Positions 45,508 to 55,715 of a stretch of DNA of 64,000 bases are shown here, piece after piece. Where the stretch lies: positions 992,001-1,056,000 of the forward strand of contig CAVSJA010000007.1 in the NCBI GenBank assembly GCA_963728145.1. The letters are read 5' to 3'. Under the pieces are notes generated by a model, which was not told the DNA's origin, did not search any database, and was given only the letters and a program-made list of their open reading frames with translations. Every line of letters starts with the position of its first letter. Within the stretch, counting starts at the first letter, position 1. Source of the DNA: CAVSJA01 sp963728145. GTDB taxonomy: Bacteria > Bacteroidota > Bacteroidia > Chitinophagales > Chitinophagaceae. A program made the translations under genes and the position numbers.

Positions 45508-47946
45508 ATGATAAAAAATTATTTCCTCATCGCCTGGCGCAACCTGAGAAGAAATAAACTGAACTCTTTTATCAGTATTTCCGGCTTAGCGGTTGGCCTT
45601 ACTTGTTGTATTCTTATTGCTCTTTACGTTTCTGACGAATTGAGTTATGATCGACAGTTCAAACATTCAACTGATCTTTATCGTCTCGGAACCGGGTTTT
45701 TGAAAGATGATGTAGAAAACCTCTCTGCAACCAGCGCGGCTCCATTTGGTCCTACGCTCAAAACCGAGTATCCCGAAGTGGATCTTACGACGAGAATTTG
45801 GGTATCACCGAATGAGAGCAAATACCTGTTTACCGTTACAAACGGAAATGATGTAAAGACTTTTTATAAGGATAAGGGGTTTTTCGTGGATTCTACTTTC
45901 TTTGACATTTTTAATTTTCCTTTTCTTGCCGGTGATCCGCATACAGCTCTCCGTAATCCAAACACGGTTGTAATTAGTGAAAAGCTTTCCAAAACTCTTT
46001 TCGGTAGCACGAATGTGCTGAATAAACAGGTTCGCATCAGCAGCAGCGTTGGTGATCTTGATTTTATAGTAACAGGTGTCTTAAATGAAACTTCGCAGCG
46101 TTCGCATATAGACGGTGACTTTTTCATGTCGATTAATTCAGGAGGTATCGGCGAATACCTGGCCACGCCGAGGGATTTTGCGACGAATAATATGTTCTTT
46201 ACTTACATACGGCTCAAAAATTCCGCAGATGCAAAGGCGCTGGAGAAAAAATTGCCTGCATTTGTTGAGAAATATGCGGGAAAAGAGCTGAAGCAATACG
46301 GCTTTTGGAAGAAACTCTACCTGCAACCTGTTGTAGATATTCATTTGAAATCCGACTTTGCCTTTGATTTTGCAATTAACAGTAAAAGGAGCACAGTTTA
46401 TATTTTCATATGCGTTGCTGTTTTCATTCTCCTCATCGCATGCATCAACTTTATGAATCTTGCAACGGCGCGTTCTGCGAAACGGGCATCCGAGGTTGGA
46501 ATCAGAAAAGTTTGTGGTGCAGAAAGGAAATTATTGATCAGGCAATTCATCGGAGAATCAGTATTCATTAGTCTTCTCGCATTGTTATTTTCAATTGCTC
46601 TTTGCGCATTGCTGATTGCGCCGTTTAATAATGTTACAGGAAAGCATTTCGAGTTCACAGACATATTCAATAATGGCTATTGGGCCTTATGTCTGTTGCT
46701 AGCGCTTTTTTCAGGTTTTCTCGCGGGCACTTATCCAGCCTTCTATCTTTCTTCCTTTAATCCAATCCAGGTCTTAAAGAATCGATTCACCAACAAATTA
46801 TCGGTACTGCAATTGCGGAGAGGTTTGGTGGTATTCCAGTTCATTATATCAATAGCGCTCATACTTTCAATTGTTATTATTTATCGTCAATTAAATTATA
46901 TCCATAACCAGGAACTGGGTTTCAAAAAAGACCAGGAGATAATCCTTCCACTTAGAAACCAAACAACCAAGGGGAACTATGACGCCTTAAAGAATGGCAT
47001 TAATAATATTCCAGGAGTAAAGGCCGTGGCTGGTACTACCACTTACCCGGGCATTGCGGTGGCGCGTGATATGGGTTTTTATCCGGAAGGAAAAACAGTT
47101 AATGACGCTAAGATTGTGAAGCTTGAATATACTGATGATGATTATCATAAGGCGTTGGGCTTAACATTAATTGCGGGACGATATTTTTCATCGCAATTCC
47201 CTACCGACACGCTTGGCAAACTGGTATTAAATGAAGAAGCAGTTCACCAGCTCGGGTTTACGGCTCAAAACGCTGTTGGGAAGGCAGTATTTTTTGATTT
47301 CGGAGGAGAAAAGAATCGTTTTGAGATTATTGGAGTGGTAAAGAACTATCACTTCGCAAGCTTGCATGAAAAGATCAGGCCTTTTGGATTCCTTCGCAAT
47401 CGGTTTAGTTATAATTATGTATTGGTAAATCTTTCAACAGCCAACCTGGGTGATGCTCTCGCCAAACTTGAGCAGAACTGGAAACAGGTCAATCAAAATG
47501 AACCATTTGAATATTCATTTTTAGATCAGGAATTCCAACGAAACTATGCCAATGATGAAAGGACTTTCAGCGTGATTGGTTATTTCACATTTGTAGCCAT
47601 TTTACTTTCCTGTCTGGGTTTGTTTGGATTATCTGTTTATGCTGCTGAACAAAGAACGAAAGAAATTGGAATAAGAAAAGTCCTTGGTGCCAGCGTAACT
47701 GGAATCGTGCAGCTTCTATCGCGTGATTTTTTAGTGCTGGTTGCTATTGCAATTGTTGTGGCTTCTCCACTTGCCTGGTGGGTAATGAGTAAATGGCTGG
47801 AGGATTTTGCTTATCAAACAACTATCAGTTGGTGGATTTTTGTTGTTGCTGGTGCGGTTGCCTTGCTGATTGCATTGTTAACTGTCAGCTTCCAGGCGAT
47901 CAGGGCGGCCGTAGCTAATCCGGTGAAGAGTTTGAGAAGCGAATGA
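45508..47946 (+). CDS. FP11: FtsX/MacB-type ABC permease
   Basis: The protein has 812 residues. It opens MIKNYFLIAWRNLRRNK; after TM1 it reads ALYVSDELSYDRQF. The first periplasmic domain has the GP pair (APFGPTLKTEY). TM2 is about 296-318. Coupling motifs are SEVGIRKVCGAE (with serine in place of the usual K/R at the first position and a cysteine) and KEIGIRKVLGAS. Before TM6 it reads FEYSFLDQEFQRNYANDER. It ends NPVKSLRSE. An element of the TTGATTG family separates it from FP12. Confidence 0.93.
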   Translation: MIKNYFLIAWRNLRRNKLNSFISISGLAVGLTCCILIALYVSDELSYDRQFKHSTDLYRLGTGFLKDDVENLSATSAAPFGPTLKTEYPEVDLTTRIWVSPNESKYLFTVTNGNDVKTFYKDKGFFVDSTFFDIFNFPFLAGDPHTALRNPNTVVISEKLSKTLFGSTNVLNKQVRISSSVGDLDFIVTGVLNETSQRSHIDGDFFMSINSGGIGEYLATPRDFATNNMFFTYIRLKNSADAKALEKKLPAFVEKYAGKELKQYGFWKKLYLQPVVDIHLKSDFAFDFAINSKRSTVYIFICVAVFILLIACINFMNLATARSAKRASEVGIRKVCGAERKLLIRQFIGESVFISLLALLFSIALCALLIAPFNNVTGKHFEFTDIFNNGYWALCLLLALFSGFLAGTYPAFYLSSFNPIQVLKNRFTNKLSVLQLRRGLVVFQFIISIALILSIVIIYRQLNYIHNQELGFKKDQEIILPLRNQTTKGNYDALKNGINNIPGVKAVAGTTTYPGIAVARDMGFYPEGKTVNDAKIVKLEYTDDDYHKALGLTLIAGRYFSSQFPTDTLGKLVLNEEAVHQLGFTAQNAVGKAVFFDFGGEKNRFEIIGVVKNYHFASLHEKIRPFGFLRNRFSYNYVLVNLSTANLGDALAKLEQNWKQVNQNEPFEYSFLDQEFQRNYANDERTFSVIGYFTFVAILLSCLGLFGLSVYAAEQRTKEIGIRKVLGASVTGIVQLLSRDFLVLVAIAIVVASPLAWWVMSKWLEDFAYQTTISWWIFVVAGAVALLIALLTVSFQAIRAAVANPVKSLRSE

Positions 47947-48045
47947 TGGTTTCATTGTTTGATTGTTTGATTGTTGGTTCGATAAGTTGATAGGCACCCG
48001 ATGCACGTAAACCCAACAATCAAACCATAAAAACAATCAAACAAT
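47947..48045. repeat. TTGATTG-family element with conserved 34-bp right arm
   Basis: The left arm is TTGTTTGA units (8-bp period, 47952-47978); the interior CCGATGCACGTAAA resembles the GATACA-x-x-TAAG interiors of the copies at 55632 and 63263; the right arm is 48012-48045, ending 34 bp before the FP12 start at 48080. Confidence 0.85.
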
Positions 48046-48079
48046 TCAGCACAGTAGATAATCTAAAAAATGAATGGTC

Positions 48080-50551
48080 ATGATCCGAAATTATTTCCTC
48101 ATCGCCTGGCGTAACATCAAGCGCAACAGGGTAAACAGTATTATCAATATTGCCGGGCTCGCAATTGGTATGTCCTGTGTTATTCTGATCATGTTTTATG
48201 TACAGGATGAATTTAAATACGACCGGTTTTTAAAAAATCCTGATCGGATCTTTCAGGTAAATATGATCGGGAGTCAAAATGGAACTGACTTTCCAACCGG
48301 GAATACAGGGGCCGCAATTGGACCAACCATGGTAAGCGAATATCCTGAGATAGAATCTTATGCAAGAATATATCGACCCGGGGACCGGATGGTGCGTTAT
48401 GAACTGGGCAACCAAAAAGAAAATTCCTTTACCGAAACACGTGTTCTTGCAGTGGATTCAACTTTCGTGACGCTCTTTGGGTTTCCAATGAGGGAAGGGG
48501 ATGCAAGGACATGCCTTGATAAGCCGAATTCATTGGTGATAACTGAGGAAACTGCAATCAAGTATTTCGGCAATGAAAATGCAATGGGCAAGACATTATT
48601 GTTTGAAACGGATCGTGTGCCTTTCACCGTAACAGGCGTACTAAAATCAATTCCCACGCAGTCTACTTTTCAGTTTGATATTCTTCAGCCAGCGTCTGCA
48701 TACCCTGTAATAAAACAGCGAAGCTGGAACTGGTCATGGTTGCAAATGAGTACTTATGTGAAGCTTCGTGAAAATGTACCGACAGATAAGGCAACTCTTC
48801 TAAAAATTGAAAGCAAGTTTCCGGATATGGTCAAGAAACATGCTTTTCGCAGAGGCACGACTACTTACGAAGAGTTTGTAAAGAAAGGCGGAAAGATGGA
48901 CTATCATTTAATGCCATTTACTTCCATCCATTTGTATGCCGCGGGTATGGGAACTGTGTCAAGATTAACAACATTGGGCAATATAAAGTATATCCGCATT
49001 TTTTCGATAATTGCGATAATCATAATCGTTCTGGCTTGTGTGAATTTTATGAATCTTACCACCGCCCAGTCTGCCAAAAGAGCGAAAGAGGTTGGAATAA
49101 GAAAGGTCCTGGGTTCTGCAAAAAAGCAATTGATCAAACAATTTCTAGCTGAAGCAATTCTGTATAGCCTCCTCTCAGCAATAGTCGCTTTATTTTTGGT
49201 AGCGCTTTTCCTGGAGCCCTTCAACGCGCTGGCTGGAAAATCACTTGATCTTGGGTTGCTATTTTCCGGTAATATTTTGCTATATGTTCTTGGTCTGATC
49301 TTATTGACGGGATTAATGGCAGGCAGCTATCCTGCTTTTTACCTTACTGCTTCAAAGCCGGTAGCAGTTCTGAAAGGAATAAAACTTTTTAAATCGGGCA
49401 CAGGAAATCTGTCAATAAGGAATGCATTGGTAGTTTTTCAATTCACTATTTCAACGGCTCTTATCATTTCAACAATTGTTGTCTTCAGGCAATTGAAATA
49501 TACCCAGGAAAAAGATCTCGGCTTGACAAAGGAAGCTGTGATCGTTGTTTCTAATACCAATCGGCTGGGTAGTAGTGAGGAGGCTTTTCGTCAGGAATTA
49601 ACAAAATTACCAGGTGTGATTGACGCTTCAATTTCGTCAAGTATTCCAACCCGGTTAAATTTCGGTGATTCCTACATTCCAATGCCGGCCAAAGGCGAAG
49701 AATTGTTGTTGAGTGAACTTGGGATTTCTTCTTTTATTATAGATGAAAGATTCATCCCTACCTTAAAGATCTCAATTGCTAAGGGAAGGAATTTCTCAAC
49801 TGCATTTAATGATTCTGCTTCTGTGATTCTCAATGAAACCGCGGTCAAACAAATCGGTTGGAAAGATCCGGTTGGAAAAATCCTGGATTATCCAGGGAAT
49901 AGCCAAACTTTTACTGTAATTGGAGTTGCGAAAGATTTCAATAATGAATCCTTACGCACCGCCGTTGAGCCCTTCGCATTTTTTTATAAAACCTCGAACA
50001 CCTACAACCTGGGTAAGACCTATGTTTCAGTAAGAGTGGAACCGGGAAATGTAACTGAAAAACTGGCCCTGCTTGAAAGTGAATGGAAAAGTTTTGCGCC
50101 GAACACACCATTTGACTTCAATTTCCTCGATGCTGCGTTTGAAGCACTCTATCGTTCGGAACAAAGAATGGGAAAGATCATTGGCGTATTCACCATCATC
50201 TCAATATTCGTTGCCTGTCTTGGTTTATTTGGCTTAGCGGCATTCACAGCTGAATTGCGAACCAAAGAGATTGGGGTGAGAAAAGTTTTGGGCGCTTCGG
50301 TACAAGGATTGGTTACACTTCTTTCAAAGGATTTTGTAAAACTGGTTTTATTATCAGCCATAATTGCATTTCCCGTTGCATGGTGGGCAATGAATGAATG
50401 GCTCAAGGATTTTGTTTATAGGATTGAAATAGGATGGTGGGTATTTGTTGTGGCAGCAGCAATTGCAATATTAATTGCTCTTCTTACCGTGAGCTTTCAG
50501 GCGATCAAAGCGTCGGTGGCGAACCCGGTGAAAAGCTTAAGAACTGAGTAA
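48080..50551 (+). CDS. FP12: FtsX/MacB-type ABC permease
   Basis: The protein has 823 residues from the ATG at 48080. An ATG two codons earlier is possible, but MIRNYFLIAWRN is the form seen throughout the array. After TM1 it reads MFYVQDEFKYDRFL. The first periplasmic domain is slightly longer than in the paralogues (TM2 starts near 305). Coupling motifs are KEVGIRKVLGSA and KEIGVRKVLGAS. TM2 has NLTTAQSAKRA. Before TM6 it reads FDFNFLDAAFEALYRSEQR. It ends NPVKSLRTE. The next gap is 86 bp and holds a different, GTCGGGA-type inverted repeat. Confidence 0.92.
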   Translation: MIRNYFLIAWRNIKRNRVNSIINIAGLAIGMSCVILIMFYVQDEFKYDRFLKNPDRIFQVNMIGSQNGTDFPTGNTGAAIGPTMVSEYPEIESYARIYRPGDRMVRYELGNQKENSFTETRVLAVDSTFVTLFGFPMREGDARTCLDKPNSLVITEETAIKYFGNENAMGKTLLFETDRVPFTVTGVLKSIPTQSTFQFDILQPASAYPVIKQRSWNWSWLQMSTYVKLRENVPTDKATLLKIESKFPDMVKKHAFRRGTTTYEEFVKKGGKMDYHLMPFTSIHLYAAGMGTVSRLTTLGNIKYIRIFSIIAIIIIVLACVNFMNLTTAQSAKRAKEVGIRKVLGSAKKQLIKQFLAEAILYSLLSAIVALFLVALFLEPFNALAGKSLDLGLLFSGNILLYVLGLILLTGLMAGSYPAFYLTASKPVAVLKGIKLFKSGTGNLSIRNALVVFQFTISTALIISTIVVFRQLKYTQEKDLGLTKEAVIVVSNTNRLGSSEEAFRQELTKLPGVIDASISSSIPTRLNFGDSYIPMPAKGEELLLSELGISSFIIDERFIPTLKISIAKGRNFSTAFNDSASVILNETAVKQIGWKDPVGKILDYPGNSQTFTVIGVAKDFNNESLRTAVEPFAFFYKTSNTYNLGKTYVSVRVEPGNVTEKLALLESEWKSFAPNTPFDFNFLDAAFEALYRSEQRMGKIIGVFTIISIFVACLGLFGLAAFTAELRTKEIGVRKVLGASVQGLVTLLSKDFVKLVLLSAIIAFPVAWWAMNEWLKDFVYRIEIGWWVFVVAAAIAILIALLTVSFQAIKASVANPVKSLRTE

Positions 50552-50624
50552 AAAGTCGGGAGTCGGGAGTGAGGAGATGAAACTCTCAAGACTGCCGACT
50601 CCCGACTCCTGACTCCCGACTTTA
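50552..50624. repeat. Inverted GTCGGGA / GACTCCC element
   Basis: The left arm AAAGTCGGGAGTCGGGAGT (50552-50570) and the right arm GACTCCCGACTCCTGACTCC (from 50597) are reverse complements built from 7-bp units, giving a strong G/C-rich stem 14 bp before FP13. Only copy of this family in the window. Confidence 0.88.
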
Positions 50625-50637
50625 AAATAACTTAGCC

Positions 50638-53106
50638 ATGATACGTAATCTCTTATTGACTGCATTAAGAAATCTAAATAAGAACAAGTTTTTTTCTTTC
50701 TTAAACATTCTCGGCCTGGCCATCGGTATGGCCGTATTCCTGTTAATTGCCCAGTATACAAAGTTTGAAGAAAGCTATGAGGACTTTGTGCCTGGTAAGG
50801 AAAACATCTACCGCGTAAAACTGGAATCGTTTCGCAACAACGAATTGTTAATGTCCAGTGCAGAAAACTATCCAGGCGTGGGCCCATCTTTGAAAAATGA
50901 ACTACCTGAAGTGGTCAGCTTTGCGCGTTTGTATAACCAGGGATATAAGAATAATGTGGTAATCACTTATAAAGATGCAAAGCCTGATCCTATTGCATTC
51001 AAGCAAAAAAGATTTTTGTACGCCGATTCATCATTTCTGCCGATGATGGGGTATGAAATGGTAAAGGGCAATGCGTCAGTGGCTTTGGCCGAACCGTTTA
51101 CAGCGGTTGTTTCCGAAACCTATGCAAAAATGTTTTTCGGGAAGGAAGATCCAATTGGAAAAACATTGCATTTACAGGATGATGATTTCAACAACGAACT
51201 GGCAAAAGTCACTGGTGTTTTTAAGGATTGCCCTCCCAATACGCATCTCAAATTCGATGTTCTGTTCTCATACAAAACGTTGTGGACGCGGTACGAAGGA
51301 TCACCCGTACGTTATTTTACAGGTTGGAGAAGAAAGGACATGTATAGTTTTGTTCAATTTCGTCCGGGTACGGATATCAAAAAAGTTGAATCCAGGTTTC
51401 CAGGAATTGTAGACAAATACAAACCTGAATTAAAGGCATCAACCGAAAAACAGACGATATCGCTTCAACCACTAAAAGATATTCATCTTTATTCCGATCT
51501 GGCGGAAGAACCAGAGCCGAATGGTAATGCAAGACTTGTAATGTTCATGGGTATTATCGGTTTGTTTGTATTGGTCATTGCCTGGATCAATTATGTCAAT
51601 CTATCCACTGCGAGGGCATTGGAAAGAGCAAAGGAAGTTGGAATAAGAAAAGTTGTTGGAGCGGTCAAGCGGCAACTGATCATACAGTTTCTTGTTGAAT
51701 CTGCTATTGTGAATCTTCTGTCCATTATTATAGCCTATGGGCTCGTGGTTTTAGTGCTCCCTTATTTCAATACACTTTCAGGTTTATCCTTGAATTCTTC
51801 ATATCTCACTAAAGCCTGGTTTTTGGGATTGATTGCTTTATTATGGATCGTTGGAACTCTTCTTTCAGGTTTTTATCCCGCAATAGTATTGTCGGGCTTC
51901 AGGCCGGTAACAGTGTTAAAAGGCAAATTAAAGAATACGACAGGTGGAATAGTATTGAGAAAGGGTTTGGTCGTAATGCAGTTCGTCGCATCTATTGCAT
52001 TGATTGCGGGTACACTTATCGTATATCGGCAATTGAACTTTATGATGAATAAAGGGCTTGGGGTGAATATTGATCAGGTATTGGTACTGGAAAGACCCGG
52101 AATTGCAGACACGAGCGAAACGGGATTCAGGGGAGCAATTGACAAATTCCGAGATGAAGTAAGAAAAATTTCAGCAGTTTCAAGCGTTTCCGCATCGCTT
52201 ACTGTTCCTGGTAAACAACGTGAATACAAGGCCATGATAAGGAATTATGGAAGCAACCCTCATGATTCCGTGATCGTGCGTGTAAATAGTATGGACTATG
52301 ATTTCCTTGATGTATTCCAAATGAAGTTGGTGGCTGGAAGAAAATTTTCGCGAGAATATCCAAAAGATTTGGACACTTCGGTAATCATTACTGAAACTGC
52401 AGCCAGATTACTCGGCTATAGAAACCCTGCAGATGCTGTTGGCAAACTAATAACAGTTCCGCAGTTTGGCGGATGGAATCCCATAGTTATTGGCGTAGCT
52501 AACGATTATCATCAGGTTTCGCTAAAAAAACCACTGGAGCCGTCTGCGTTTTTTTGCACATTGTATGGTGGGGAATTTTATTCGATGCGTGTTCGAACAG
52601 AAAACATTAGTCAAACAATTAAGGATGTACAAAAAGCATGGACGAGTGCGTTCCCGGGAAACCCATTTGAATATTTTTTCCTTGACGATTATTTCAACAA
52701 ACAATACCAGAGCGAAAGAAAATTCGCCAAACTATTCAGCAGCTTTGCGATTCTCGCAGTGATCATTGGATGCCTGGGCTTATTTGGACTTTCAGCCTAC
52801 ACGGCGAGCCAAAGAGTAAAGGAAATTGGTATTCGAAAAGTTCTAGGGGCATCGGTAATGAATGTGACCAGTATGTTGTCAAAAGATTTTCTCAAGCTTG
52901 TCATCATTTCAATAGTAATAGCCACACCAATCGCATGGTTTGTTATGAATAATTGGTTGAAGGATTTTTCATACCGGATCGAGATAGGTTGGTGGGTATT
53001 TGCTGTTGCTGGTTTATCGGCATTGTTGATTGCAATGCTTACAGTGAGTTACCAGGCGATTAAAGCGGCAATGGCAAATCCGGTGAAGAGTTTGAGAAGT
53101 GAATAG
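50638..53106 (+). CDS. FP13: FtsX/MacB-type ABC permease
   Basis: The protein has 822 residues and is the partner of FP3 (IAWINYVNLSTARALERA, YFFLDDYFNKQYQSERKF, SGFYPA before TM5). It starts MIRNLLLTALRNLNKNK, a variant opening without the tyrosine. TM2 is about 300-322. Coupling motifs are KEVGIRKVVGAV and KEIGIRKVLGAS. The second periplasmic domain includes GRKFSREYPKDLDTSVIITE. It ends NPVKSLRSE with the stop codon in phase with a GGCAATA heptamer run. Confidence 0.93.
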   Translation: MIRNLLLTALRNLNKNKFFSFLNILGLAIGMAVFLLIAQYTKFEESYEDFVPGKENIYRVKLESFRNNELLMSSAENYPGVGPSLKNELPEVVSFARLYNQGYKNNVVITYKDAKPDPIAFKQKRFLYADSSFLPMMGYEMVKGNASVALAEPFTAVVSETYAKMFFGKEDPIGKTLHLQDDDFNNELAKVTGVFKDCPPNTHLKFDVLFSYKTLWTRYEGSPVRYFTGWRRKDMYSFVQFRPGTDIKKVESRFPGIVDKYKPELKASTEKQTISLQPLKDIHLYSDLAEEPEPNGNARLVMFMGIIGLFVLVIAWINYVNLSTARALERAKEVGIRKVVGAVKRQLIIQFLVESAIVNLLSIIIAYGLVVLVLPYFNTLSGLSLNSSYLTKAWFLGLIALLWIVGTLLSGFYPAIVLSGFRPVTVLKGKLKNTTGGIVLRKGLVVMQFVASIALIAGTLIVYRQLNFMMNKGLGVNIDQVLVLERPGIADTSETGFRGAIDKFRDEVRKISAVSSVSASLTVPGKQREYKAMIRNYGSNPHDSVIVRVNSMDYDFLDVFQMKLVAGRKFSREYPKDLDTSVIITETAARLLGYRNPADAVGKLITVPQFGGWNPIVIGVANDYHQVSLKKPLEPSAFFCTLYGGEFYSMRVRTENISQTIKDVQKAWTSAFPGNPFEYFFLDDYFNKQYQSERKFAKLFSSFAILAVIIGCLGLFGLSAYTASQRVKEIGIRKVLGASVMNVTSMLSKDFLKLVIISIVIATPIAWFVMNNWLKDFSYRIEIGWWVFAVAGLSALLIAMLTVSYQAIKAAMANPVKSLRSE

Positions 53107-53188
53107 GCAATAAGCAATAGGCAATAGGCAAGATGTAACTGTGTTTATTCACTATTCACCATTCACCATTCACCATTCACCACTCACC
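53106..53188. repeat. Composite junction: GGCAATA run plus CACCATT run
   Basis: GGCAATA/AGCAATA units (53106-53131) follow the FP13 stop; TTCACCATTCACCATT units (53147-53188) precede FP14. The two halves belong to different families, so this junction looks like a hybrid of two elements. Confidence 0.82.
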
Positions 53189-53201
53189 CAAATAGGGTAA
53201 T

Positions 53202-55577
53202 ATGATTAAGAACTACATTACCATCGCATTTCGTCAGCTATTCAAGAATAGGATCTATTCTTTTATCAATGTGGCGGGGCTTGCAGTTGGGATGGCAGTT
53301 GCATTGATAATAGGATTATGGATCTATGATGAAATCAGTTTTAATAAGTATCATTCCACTTATGATCGTTTTGGCAGGATAATTAATCATTTTGATTTCA
53401 GTGGGAATATTGTGACCGAATATTCACAACCCTTTCCCATAGGGAAGGAGTTGAAGGCGAAGTATCCGGGTTTCAAAGATGTGTCGATGGCCTCCTGGAA
53501 CTATGGACATACAATAGAGTATGGCGATAAAAAGATCAACAGAGAAGGGATCTATACAGAACCGCAATTGCTCGGTATGCTTGGTTTAAAAATGATCAGG
53601 GGAGGGAAGAATCCATTAGCAGATATTCACTCTATCGTAATGTCTGAGTCTTTTGCTAAAGCGGTTTTTGGAGAAGAGGATCCATTGAATAAAATAATAA
53701 AAGCAGACAATCAAACTACTTTAAAAGTCACAGGGGTATTCGAAGATCTTCCGAGTAATAGCGATTTCTCGACGACTCATTTTTTTCTGACTTGGGATTT
53801 ATACGTTGCTGACAATCCCTGGGTCAAACAATCTGCAGAGAACTGGGGAAATTTCTCTTTTCAAACTTTTGTCCTTCTCAATTCAGGGACGGATTTCGAA
53901 AATGTCTCGGCACGGATTAAAAACCTCATCAATGATAAAAATCCTGAGAATAATTCGAAACCGACACCTTTTGTCCACCCAATGAGCAAATGGCATCTTT
54001 ATGGTGAGTTTAAGAACGGGAAGAATATTGGAGGAAGGATAAAGTTTGTCTGGTTGTTTGGACTTATCGGTTCATTTGTCTTATTACTGGCCTGTATCAA
54101 TTTTATGAATCTCAGTACCGCTCGTTCGGAAAAACGAGCAAGGGAGGTCGGTATTCGCAAGGCAATCGGCTCTGAAAGAAAACAATTGATCACTCAATTT
54201 CTGGTTGAATCTACTTTTCTGGTAATTATAGCCTCCCTGATAGGCCTGTTACTGGTGCAATTGAGTTTATCGTGGTTCAATACGCTTTCTGATAAGGAAA
54301 TCACGATTTTCTGGAATAGTTGGATGTTTTGGGCGCTTGCAATTGCTTTTATTTTATTGACTTCATTTGTTTCAGGAAGCTATCCGGCATTCTTTCTTTC
54401 TTCATTCAAACCAATTAGAGTATTGAAGGGTGTGATACGCTCGGGAAAATATTCATCCTTGCCCAGAAAGATTCTAGTCACACTTCAGTTTACTGTATCT
54501 ATTGCGCTGATCATTGGAGTATTGGTTGTTTATTACCAGATCCAATATGCCAAAGATCGACCGGTGGGGTATAGCCGAGAAGGGCTGATCACTACCTGGC
54601 TTGGAGGGTTGAACAATAGCCGGGCGGAATTATTCAAAGAAGAGTTAATGAGAACTGGGGCGATTGAAAATGTTGGAGCATCTACCAGCCCAACCACCGC
54701 TATTTGGTCAAATCAATCGGATTTTGATTGGGAAGGTAGGCCAGCAGACTTTCAACCGAATATTGGGGTTATCTGGTGCAGTTTTGACTATGGAAAAACA
54801 ATCGGATACAAGATCAAAGAAGGGAGGGATTTTTCTAAGGAATTTGCAACTGACTCTTCTGCTATAGTGATGAATGAAACTGCGGTAAGGTTTATGGGTC
54901 TTAAAGATCCTGTTGGAAAAGTAGTTCGGTACAATTTCAATCCATTTACTGTAATTGGCGTGGTGAACGATATGGTGATGGAATCGCCATATGACCCTAT
55001 CCGACCTTTGGTGTATTTTTCTCCACGCACAAGAGTTTCTGATTTTTATACAATTAGACTGAACAGAAATTTACCGGCAAATGAATCACTTAGCCGTATC
55101 GAACCTGTCTATAAGAAATTCAGTCAAGATAATCCTTTCGAATATCAATTTGTAGATGAGGAATACGATAGAAAATTCCAAAGTGAAGCACGCATTGGAA
55201 AACTTGCTTCCGTATTTGCATCACTTGCCATCTTTATTAGCTGCCTGGGATTGTTTGGGTTGGCGGCATTCGTGGCAGAAAGAAGAACCAAAGAGATTGG
55301 TATCCGGAAAGTCCTGGGCGCATCGATCCTGGATCTGTGGGCAATGCTATCAAAAGAATTTACCATACTCGTTATTGCTTCCTGTTTTATTGCGATACCA
55401 ATTGCCTGGTATTTTATGGATAAATGGTTGCAGGATTTTATATATCGGGTAAATATTAGTTGGTGGTTATTTGCCATAGCTGGAATGTCTGCATTGCTGA
55501 TTGCGCTATTGACAGTAAGCTTTCAGGCAATCAAAGCCGCCATTGCGAATCCTGTGAAGAGCTTGAGAAGTGAATGA
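53202..55577 (+). CDS. FP14: FtsX/MacB-type ABC permease
   Basis: The protein has 791 residues and is the partner of FP8 (GLWIYDEISFNKYH, HPMSKWHLYGEF, ASILDLWAMLSKEF). It also has the GGRI motif (KNIGGRIKFVWLFG) before TM2 (about 281-304), linking it to FP2, FP7 and FP15. Unlike FP8 its first coupling motif is near-normal (REVGIRKAIGSE); the second is KEIGIRKVLGAS. The opening is MIKNYITIAFRQLFKNR, with Q for the usual N. Before TM6 it reads FEYQFVDEEYDRKFQSEAR. It ends NPVKSLRSE. Confidence 0.93.
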   Translation: MIKNYITIAFRQLFKNRIYSFINVAGLAVGMAVALIIGLWIYDEISFNKYHSTYDRFGRIINHFDFSGNIVTEYSQPFPIGKELKAKYPGFKDVSMASWNYGHTIEYGDKKINREGIYTEPQLLGMLGLKMIRGGKNPLADIHSIVMSESFAKAVFGEEDPLNKIIKADNQTTLKVTGVFEDLPSNSDFSTTHFFLTWDLYVADNPWVKQSAENWGNFSFQTFVLLNSGTDFENVSARIKNLINDKNPENNSKPTPFVHPMSKWHLYGEFKNGKNIGGRIKFVWLFGLIGSFVLLLACINFMNLSTARSEKRAREVGIRKAIGSERKQLITQFLVESTFLVIIASLIGLLLVQLSLSWFNTLSDKEITIFWNSWMFWALAIAFILLTSFVSGSYPAFFLSSFKPIRVLKGVIRSGKYSSLPRKILVTLQFTVSIALIIGVLVVYYQIQYAKDRPVGYSREGLITTWLGGLNNSRAELFKEELMRTGAIENVGASTSPTTAIWSNQSDFDWEGRPADFQPNIGVIWCSFDYGKTIGYKIKEGRDFSKEFATDSSAIVMNETAVRFMGLKDPVGKVVRYNFNPFTVIGVVNDMVMESPYDPIRPLVYFSPRTRVSDFYTIRLNRNLPANESLSRIEPVYKKFSQDNPFEYQFVDEEYDRKFQSEARIGKLASVFASLAIFISCLGLFGLAAFVAERRTKEIGIRKVLGASILDLWAMLSKEFTILVIASCFIAIPIAWYFMDKWLQDFIYRVNISWWLFAIAGMSALLIALLTVSFQAIKAAIANPVKSLRSE

Positions 55578-55680
55578 TTTGATTGTTGGATTGTTGGATT
55601 GTTAGATGGTTAGGTTTTAAATTAGGTAGATCTCTGATACAAATAAGTCCAACAATCAAACAATAAAACAATCAAACAAT
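55578..55680. repeat. TTGATTG-family element with conserved 33-bp right arm
   Basis: The left arm is ATTGTTGG units (55581-55612); the interior is CTGATACAAATAAG (55634-55647); the right arm is 55648-55680, ending 35 bp before the FP15 start. Confidence 0.85.
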
Positions 55681-55715
55681 GTAATAATAAAGTAATAGAA
55701 TAATAATGCTATTAT